Of a DNA stretch of 5,558 bases, positions 1 to 5,558 are shown piece after piece. Origin of the DNA: Bacillota bacterium (lineage in GTDB: Bacteria; Bacillota; Clostridia; TANB77; CAG-465); assembly GCA_023460235.1 (NCBI GenBank), contig JAEWRE010000061.1, positions 1-5,558 of the forward strand. The letters run 5' to 3'. A program made the position numbers and the translations under genes. The notes beneath the pieces were generated by a model, which was not told the DNA's origin, did not search any database, and saw only the letters and a program-made list of their open reading frames with translations. Numbering within the stretch: position 1 is the first letter of the stretch; every line of letters starts with the position of its first letter.

Positions 1-2
1 AC

Positions 3-371
3 TGCAGCTAACAATGATTCTTTATTATCGCAATCAAGCACAAATGCAAATCCTGTACTCTTCCATGAACGCTTATCATTAACTCTAGTACCACTATTAA
101 GAGTAAGAGTAGTACCTTCTAAAGCTGAATCTTGCATTATTACTTTTATTACATGTATAGCATCTGTTTGTAGCATAGGTAAATCAAAAACCTTACCTTT
201 ATTATCTGAGATATATCTGATGACTCTGTCGCCACCTTCAAACTTCATACCTATTTCAAGAGCACTATCAGAATGAGCGAATTTAAAGTTCTTAATTACT
301 GAATGTCCTCCACTTTTAGCAAGCTTAATTTCATCGTCATCTTCTACAGGAGTCAGAGATAATACTCTTTC
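3..371 (-). other. Domain: C-terminal alpha/beta region of unknown function, truncated by the window edge (residues 1730-1852)
   Basis: The region begins after a linker (SLTPVEDDDEIKLAKSGG) and contains KFAHSDSALEIGMKFEGG (about 1759-1776), then RVIRYISDNKGKVFDLP, a helix (LQTDAIHVIKVIMQDS), and TLTLNSGTRVNDKRSW (about 1816-1831) followed by KSTGFAFVLDC. A helix leading into a 'L-x-L-N-S-G-x-R' strand is how D,D-carboxypeptidases of the VanY/M15 type begin, and such endopeptidases occur on phage tails. However, the zinc-binding His/Asp set (SxHxxGxAxD and a distal ExxH) is not visible, and the 'TG-x-A-F-x-L-D' continuation does not clearly fit. It may be a different domain altogether. The protein continues past position 3. 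Confidence 0.3.
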
Positions 372-3300
372 ATTAGTTGCCAATGTCTTTAAAGTAACCT
401 CAGCTCTTTCTTCAGGAGACAATGTTTTATATGCTTCATTATTAGGATCATCCAAGCCTCCTATTTGATAAGATAAATATGTTTCATCAGTTTTATTATT
501 AGTATTGAAACTTAACAATCTATCTTTAAATTTAAGAGCTTGTACTTCTGCACCATTTGATGAGAATTCTTTAGAGGCATAAGTACATATCTCTTGATAC
601 AAGTTTTCTATAGATAGGTCTGTATCATTTGACATTTGAGCTATACCTAAGTTTTCTCTCCAACGGTCAAATATACCATCGACATCTGCACCTTTACAGA
701 ATGCCTTAGTTAATGATCCTATTATAGGTACGTCAACTATCTTTTCATAACCAGACATTATCATAGCTTGTATTGAATCTTTTGAGTTCTTATAAGGATA
801 GCCCATTACAGATCCACGGTGCCCTGCCATACCAGCTATAAGTTGTCGTTGATATTTATTAATAGGATAAACACTTAACGCCTGTACATTTCTCAACCAG
901 TTATATAAAGCAGACTGAACATTTTTTGCTAATATAAATATGCAAGCACCAGCTACAACAGTTTCGACTAATGTTATAGGATTCAAAAGCACACCAGCTG
1001 CTCCTAATCCTTCTGCTCCTGTGGTAGTAGCAGTTACTAATTGACCAAGACTAGCCCATGCGTCTGCACCACCTATTAATTCAGCTAATGAGCTTAATTT
1101 AGCAGATGCCATTATTGAAGAAGTTAATGTAGCAGTTGCACTCGCCTCTACCAATTTAGCCATACCTAATCTAGCTGTTACAGCTATACCTTCTGTAGCT
1201 AAGAAATGACCTGTTACATTTTGATAGCCGACTTCTTGAGTACAGTCTACTGCACGTACTATTAAGTCTGGAGTAATTGTAGTAGTAAAACCTGTTTCGG
1301 CATTCATGCTAAAAACAACTGACTCAACTTCCATTTGTCCAGACATATCTTCATATGTATCAACTATATCAAATCTATCATAAGGTTTAACTGAAGGGTC
1401 TCCTATTACACATAGATTACCAGTATACATATCCTTTACAGTTTCTCTCAATACATTAGTAGTTATCTTTCTAGCTAATTGTTTATTTACTTTGTCATCG
1501 TCAGCATCTAGTGACCATTTTTCTGATAAGGCAGTTATAAGTGGTATGTCTATACCGCCATTACCACAAGCTATAAGTCCAGTATCTACTGTCATAGATT
1601 TTTGATATTCAGGGTAGATATTCATATCTAAATAAACAGGGCCTACTGTTGCTTGTTCATGTCCCCATATAAAATCTGTAGCTTGCCATGTACCTACAGC
1701 ATTAGTTTTCATATTAGCTTCTGATGCTTCGATAGTGTTGTATATAATATCATTATAAGAATCAAAATAGTGATATTGTTGGAACGGTTTACGTTTTTCA
1801 TAAATTACACTATTTATTTTCTTATAAGCATATGCGTAATAATGATTTCCTTTCATCATACATAACGTACTTCTCATACCAAAGTCTCTGACGGCTGCAA
1901 AATAATCATCTCCAGCATGGGCGCATAGATTAACTATTTCCCACATTGTCTTATCTTGTATTGAACAGTTTATTGTAGGAGTTGAATTACTTTCTGCTTT
2001 GTCAGGAACTAAAGCCGTTACGCCTGATAGTATAGCTTCGTCTGATACTTCATATAAGTTCTGTACTATTTCACTATCTGCAAAAATATCTTTAAATCTT
2101 CTGTCTCCGAAATGATATATACCGAATGGGTTTTCAGAGAAGAATCTATTGTTAAACATTTTTCTGATAGCAGTCTTAACAACTCCTCCGTATTTAGCAG
2201 TCATTAATTTAGCTACTAAGTTCTTAGGAGTTTCTCCACCACGAGCTATAGCACCACGTATATCTTTACATACTGTAATCCAGCTTTGTGCTTCTTCTAG
2301 AGACTTAGCTTCTAGTTCTCCGAAAGCATTCAGAGGATTCATTAATTCATGCCCGTCTCCTTGTGCTATTACTTCTACAGTTTCACCACAATTAACTTCA
2401 GCTATTTTACCATTAAATACTATAGGTAATTTAGAGCCATCTGAGCCATAGCCCATTCTAACATGTATTCTAACTCCTGCACTTAATACTGTAGTATCTG
2501 TTAATTGTTTACGTCCACGTATCATCTCTTCTGTATTTAAATAAGCACGAGGAGAGAATATACTTTCATAATAATCCTTAATTCCATATACATCAACATA
2601 TTGTTGATATACTGTATTATCATAAGTTGAAGCGTATGAAGTATATAGATTACTCATAGTAAAAGTACAAGTATCAGCTGGTATCTTTCTAGACTTAACA
2701 ACTTCTATATTGCTTATAGCAGACATATTATAGAAATTGTCGTATAGTTTCCATGTACCGATACGTCTACCTTCATCAACAAATACAACATAGAATGTAG
2801 GGAATGCTCTTAATAGTCTTCCTCTTTTATCTGTAGTTAACATATCATAGAAACTATGAAGCACATATCTTCTAGGGTCATTAGAGAAACTTTCAGATAT
2901 TTCTTGCATTAAAGTATTGAATATCTTCTGTGCATTTGATGTAATAGCGTCTGAGTCTGTTTCCATAGTTGTTCCTAATAATTTAATTCCTGCTAATGCT
3001 TTTAAGAATTTAGTCATAGGAGTACAATCAGCTGTTCCTACAGATGTCCCAAGAGTCATAGTATTTAATTTTTCATAATCTCTTCTATTTACTAATTTAG
3101 CTATTCTGTCATTACAGTCTATAGCCATTAGCATTACTGGATAAATCAGTCTAGCACTAAATATCTGAGAATAACTTTTTGGTATATCATCTTCAATAAG
3201 TACATCCATTTCTTCTTTAGACATACCGTATTTATTCTCTATCATTTCGTTAAGAGATTCTTCTTGTAGTTTTCTACCATCGCCTCCGTGGTCTTGATCG

Positions 3301-5558
3301 GCAGCATTAGCCCATAAATGACTATCCCATTGATCAATATAGTCGTCCCATTCTTTTCTGACTTGATCATAGTTTCCAGCTATTACGTCTACTTCACTTA
3401 TTAAATATCCGTCCATTAGCATTTGTTTAAGTTTTTGTAATACGACACGTATGAATGCTACACAGTTATCACATGCATTTGTAGAAATAGCTTTTATGAA
3501 ATCACGGCCTTTTTTACTTCTATATCCTACATAGTTATAATATGGATCTAAGAATCCTTTTTCGCACCATTTAGAATCAGGACTTAAAGCATACATTTCT
3601 TTGCATCTATAATCAACTTGAGTATTAGGAAGCATCATCTTTTGAATTTTTTTAACGTTATATTTACCAATTGACCAAGCTCCAAAGAAGTCGCCAACTG
3701 TAGCTACATAATACCAATAAGCATCTTCCATGCTTAAGTTTTTCTCTTTAGCTATTTTCTTTATGTCTTTATCATCTTCATTATATTGTTTTATTACCTT
3801 ATTATTTTTATATCGAATATTAGGTTTATTAGTATCTCCATTAATAAATTGTTGAGGAGCCCAATCATTATTATTTTTGCTATATGATTGACCAGTACGA
3901 CAACAACCAGCTGCATAAATATAGCCTTGTAAAAATAATGGTAAGTCTCCTTCAGCCCATGTGTCTTCATCAAATTTTTCTCCTGAGCTTTCAGAGAAAG
4001 CACCTGGATCACGATAGTAGCCATCTTTTTCGCTCCAATGACCATTAGCAGCTCCTCCGCTTTCTCCAGCAGTAGTAGCTAATTTAGTCAATTTATCTTT
4101 CTTATAATCACCCATAGGGTCTAATATATTTAATAGTTTTATACCAGGGTCTGTATTAAACACTCTATAAAAAGCATCGGCTACACATGCTAAGTCTGCA
4201 TATCTATTTCCACCTTGTAGCTCCATTGGAGAATACAATATTTCATTTATAGCCAAAATAGCCTCTCTTCTTTTTGTATAAATTTCTGTTACCCATTTAG
4301 ATTTTTTATCTTCTTTTTTACTGTTTGCTTTTTTAACGTTAGCCACATCTAATCTTTCAACTAAGTCATTAACATAAGGTTGAGACAATGTAGCAAACCA
4401 TCCTTCCTTTATTTGCCAACCATTTTCTATACCATATGCTGTTAAACAAGAAAGAGTTGTTCCTAATTCCATTAAATCATCAAAGTTTTCTGAATAGAAA
4501 CCGCTACCTTTTTTAAATAGTGTTTCTTGTTCACCTGCAACATTAAGCTGGCTCATAAGGTCTTGTGCATATCGAGAAACAGAGTTCTGACTATTTTTGC
4601 ATACGTCTAGTCCCATTAACTTATTAAGCTTAGTAGCTAATGCTAAACCACTATCATCTTCCATTTGAAGAACGGAATCGCTAGAAGAACATTGCCCTAC
4701 TGTTTTAGACTCTGTACCTTCTTCTTTATCATTCTCAGCTGCTACATAGTATTTATCATATAAATAAGTCTTAACTATTTCTTTAGTCATTTGAGCGCTG
4801 TATTGATAAGAGTATATAATATAAAAATCAGGGTCTACATATGCTCTGTTTTCATTAGCATATTTTAAATAGCTCCATCCTAATTTTTCTAATTCAACTA
4901 AGCTTGGTAAATCTAAATCAGGATATAGTTCAGATTGTGCTAATGATTGTTCTAATGAGAAATAATCTTTAATATTAGTAGCGGCTATATCACTAGTAAA
5001 ACCATCAGTATTTATTTTACGCATTGCTTCTCTTTGTCGTAATGTTCTATCTACTGATGTAAATCTCATTTGGATTTGATAAGTTCCAGGGAATCCGTCT
5101 ACTGTATTCACATTAACAGTATCAACTAAACACTCACTTATTCCAAGCATTTGTAGATAATCATTTTTTACTTTAACAGGGAAACATGGCATTACTCTAC
5201 GATAAGTCTTGGTAGTTTGCAATGCATAAGCAGGCAATTGATTCATCAATGACACTACCAGTAAATCTTGCGTAGTAAACACTATTTCAAATGTCACGTC
5301 TCCTCCACCCATAAATTGAGGAGCAAAACCATCTTGTGCTTTTAGATACATTTCAGTGAATGTATTCTGAGTTACTATATGCATAAGATCTAAATCAATA
5401 CCTATACTATTACCATTCAAGTCTTTAATATAAGGTACGAATTTCATAGCTTTGGGGTCTTTATAGTTTGCATAGTTGAATACTTCGGAAGTTGTACTAA
5501 CTTCAGATGGCTTATTAGTTCCAGCACCAGCAGCCATTATAGAAGCTAGTCCTGCATC
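3..5558 (-). CDS. Giant phage baseplate/tail-hub-like structural protein, internal fragment open at both ends
   Basis: This reverse frame contains no stop in 1852 codons, while the other frames are broken by frequent stops, so it is certainly coding. The translation has ordinary soluble-protein composition and mixes beta-rich and helical stretches. Motifs recalled from tail-hub/baseplate proteins of large phages appear in order: MPCFPVKVKN (about 123-132), GFPGTYQIQM (155-164), FPTF..VDEG (919-930), MGYG (1035-1038), QGDGHEL (1066-1072), KRKPFQQYH (1255-1263), GDPSVKPYDRF (1386-1396) and ETGFTTTITPD (1421-1431). Hub proteins such as T4 gp27 or P2 gpD are roughly 390 residues; this chain is already over four times longer, implying a fusion of several tail modules. 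Its likely place is the central baseplate or tail tip of a virion. Neither start nor stop is seen with certainty. Coding status is very sure; the phage structural role is likely; the exact hub assignment is inference from memory of the family. Confidence 0.93.
792..869 (-). other. Compact motif segment after the hydrophobic stretch (residues 1564-1589)
   Basis: The segment starts YPINKYQRQLIAGMAGHRG and continues SVMGYPY. The order 'P-I/L-x-K-x-x-R-x-L-I-A-G-x-x-G-H-R/K-G-S-V-x-G' looks like a conserved strand-turn-strand. I have a recollection of similar 'AG-x-x-GH-x-GSV-x-G' wording near the ends of large phage hub proteins, but cannot confirm it. His1580 lies in a glycine-rich turn; a metal or catalytic role is possible but unsupported. 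It is followed by an amphipathic helix and IFDRWRENLG (about 1629-1638). Confidence 0.35.
927..1256 (-). other. Ala/Thr/Gly-rich post-hub stretch with a hydrophobic, possibly membrane-inserting segment (residues 1435-1544)
   Basis: The hub ends at about residue 1434. What follows becomes rich in small residues: VTARLGMAKLVEASATATL, SSIMASAKLSSLAELIGG, then QLVTATTTGAEGLGAAG. It culminates in a 23-residue hydrophobic segment at 1522-1544 (positions 927-995; GVLLNPITLVETVVAGACIF followed by ILA). The segment carries only one charged residue (Glu1532) and a Pro, so it is a borderline transmembrane helix. In tail tape-measure and tip proteins, similar Ala/Gly-rich hydrophobic stretches are thought to enter the host membrane during DNA injection. 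Such a role here is inference; a buried core helix pair is the alternative. Confidence 0.45.
1257..2303 (-). other. Domain: baseplate/tail-hub module, second half (residues 1086-1434)
   Basis: After a helical section (AKSLEEAQSWITVCKDIRGA; KYGGVVKTAIRKMF) come IVNLCAHAGDDYFAAVRDFG, the tyrosine-rich GNHYYAYAY, and the motif EKRKPFQQYHYF (1254-1265). Then follow VYLDMNIYPEYQKSMTVDTG and a long helix (KQLARKITTNVLRETVKDMY). The closing strands are GNLCVIGDPSVKPYDRFDI and GQMEVESVVFSMNAETGF, ending TTTITPDLIV. The pattern 'G-x-P-x-V-x-P-x-D ... G-x-x-x-V-x-x-V ... T-G-F-x-T-x-I' is characteristic of the last beta domain of phage hub proteins, where the spike or lysozyme is usually attached next. 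Together with the preceding half it makes a hub of about 540 residues, longer than T4 gp27. Confidence 0.55.
2304..2879 (-). other. Domain: baseplate/tail-hub module, first half (residues 894-1085)
   Basis: This is the most recognisable phage part. It starts DPRRYVLHSFYDML, then LLRAFPTFYVVFVDEG (914-930), KLYDNFYNMSAISNIEVVKSRK, and TCTFTMSNLY. It continues with SVRMGYG-type features (RIHVRMGYGSDGSKLPIVFNG, about 1030-1050) and VEVIAQGDGHEL (about 1061-1072). The run 'R-x-G-Y-G ... L-P-x-V-F-x-G-x-I-x-E-V ... V-E-V-x-A-Q-G-D-G-x-E-L' matches the beta-barrel organisation I know for hub proteins of the gp27/gpD superfamily, in which a bulk-property strand pair follows a 'fGxI' turn. Its role would be the trimeric hub that connects the tail tube to the spike. 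Recognition is from memory, not a search. Confidence 0.55.
3948..4076 (-). other. Gly/Ser/acid-rich low-hydrophobicity segment (residues 495-537)
   Basis: The segment contains TAGESGGAANGHW, then YYRDPGAFSESSGEKFDEDTW. Glycine, serine and acidic residues dominate, with scattered aromatic residues. It lies between a helical piece (ILDPMGDYKKDKLTKLA) and a hydrophobic patch with a double cysteine (LFLQGYIYAAGCC). It is probably an exposed loop or interdomain connector. No repeat unit is visible. Confidence 0.4.
4296..4334 (-). other. Lysine-rich charged segment (residues 409-421)
   Basis: Eight of thirteen residues are lysine (KKANSKKEDKKSK). The segment joins a helical stretch ending in DLVERLDVANV to one beginning WVTEIYTKRREAILAI. 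It could be a solvent-exposed loop or helix-helix linker. On the coding strand it holds several short A-runs, but no overlapping frame takes over here, so I see no reason to propose programmed frameshifting. Confidence 0.5.
4650..4736 (-). other. Polar, acidic/serine-rich linker (residues 275-303)
   Basis: Residues run from ENDKEEGTESK through VGQCSSSDS to MEDDSG, almost without large hydrophobics. The segment follows a Tyr-rich stretch (YLYDKYYVAA) and precedes a helix (LALATKLNKLMG). This is typical of a flexible interdomain linker or an exposed loop and gives a likely domain boundary. Composition is seen directly; the linker role is inferred. Confidence 0.5.
5013..5309 (-). other. Domain: N-terminal beta-rich tail/baseplate-like module (residues 84-182)
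   Basis: The segment opens with GGGDVTFEIVFTTQD, an alternating polar/hydrophobic beta pattern. It continues through RRVMPCFPVKVKNDYLQMLG to NVNTVDGFPGTYQIQM and ends in the charged helix-like SVDRTLRQREAMRKI. The order (strand, 'P-V-K-V-K-N', a 'V-x-T-V-x-GFPG-Y-x-I' turn, then a 'VDRTxRxREAxRK' tail) resembles baseplate or tail-tip proteins I recall from large phages of Gram-positive hosts. The roughly 80 residues before it include short strands (AMKFVPYIKDLNGNSIGID) and may belong to the same fold. Its role is probably assembly onto the tail tube or a neighbouring baseplate ring. The fold is inferred; only the motif pattern is visible. Confidence 0.5.

Larger units (their letters stand above)
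2880..5012 (-). other. Domain: large unrecognised, mostly helical central region (residues 183-893)
   Basis: About 710 residues lie between the N-terminal module and the hub-like module. The region is rich in Lys, Glu, Asp, Asn, Tyr and Trp, with long amphipathic helix-like stretches such as SLVELEKLGWSYLKYANE and ESLNEMIENKYGMSKEEMD. It is interrupted by hydrophilic linkers. Aromatic-rich pieces (DAYWYYVATVGDFFGAW; KWCEKGFLDPYYNYVGY) suggest folded subdomains rather than one continuous coiled coil. Visible cysteines include a CC pair at 552-553 and a CxxC at 696-699. I recognise no enzyme motif. Given its position inside a structural protein, it may be an arm or spacer holding the two tail modules apart, or several inserted domains. 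Confidence 0.55.

Noticed and set aside
96..122. Firm call of an M15 peptidase from the LNSGTR strand
   Set aside because: Only the entry strand resembles the family; the zinc ligands and the catalytic residue are not visible before the window ends, so it is kept only as a possibility.
2149..2451. Plus-strand open frame of 100 codons
   Set aside because: It lies wholly antisense to the hub-like module, where the minus-strand frame carries the QGDGHEL motif. Its translation is Ser/Pro/Leu-rich without domain features, as expected of a shadow frame.
3794..4045. Minus-strand open frame of 83 codons in another frame
   Set aside because: It is out of register with the window-long frame and lies inside it. 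The Ile/Leu/Val-rich translation is what AT-rich coding DNA gives when read out of frame.
4508..4522. A-run on the coding strand (TTT AAA AAA GGT) as a possible slippery site
   Set aside because: The codon register does not fit the usual X XXY YYZ heptamer, and no alternative frame stays open afterwards, while the main frame continues for about 1500 codons.
3..5558. Search for CRISPR, tRNA, inverted repeats, promoters and terminators
   Set aside because: I saw no regularly spaced direct repeats, cloverleaf-like stretches or hairpin-plus-T-run structures. Continuous coding leaves no intergenic room. This was by eye, so weak structures could be missed.

Overview
The whole window is the inside of one very large protein-coding gene on the minus strand. 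One reverse frame stays open from edge to edge (positions 5558 down to 3, 1852 codons) without TAA, TAG or TGA. The start codon probably lies beyond the right edge and the stop beyond the left edge. I see no intergenic space, RNA gene, CRISPR array, insertion sequence, promoter or terminator. Residue numbers below count from the right edge: residue i occupies positions 5559-3i to 5561-3i.

The translation reads as a structural protein of a large tailed bacteriophage (or a related prophage or tail-like element), most likely a fused baseplate or tail-hub protein. Layout in translation order: (a) a beta-rich tail/baseplate-like module at residues 84-182; (b) about 710 residues of mostly helical sequence with charged linkers that I do not recognise (183-893); (c) a hub-like module (894-1434) with FPTF, VDEG, MGYG, QGDGHEL and KPFQQYH motifs, closing with GDPSVKPYDRF and ETGFTTTITPDLIV stretches; (d) an Ala/Gly/Thr-rich, partly hydrophobic stretch with one possible membrane-inserting segment (1435-1544); (e) a conserved-looking AGMAGHRGSVMG segment; (f) a C-terminal alpha/beta region of unknown function, cut by the left edge. 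A chain of this kind would make a scaffold for the central baseplate or tail tip, possibly with a cell-envelope-penetrating or lytic end. That functional reading is inferred from remembered family resemblance, not from a database search.

The DNA is AT-rich (about one third G+C by eye). Codon choice suits an AT-rich host or phage: ATA is a major isoleucine codon and ATC is rare, leucine is mostly TTA/CTA/CTT, arginine mostly AGA/CGT, and tryptophan is always TGG. A phage of a low-GC gut or anaerobic bacterium such as a Bacillota host is plausible, but nothing here fixes the host.
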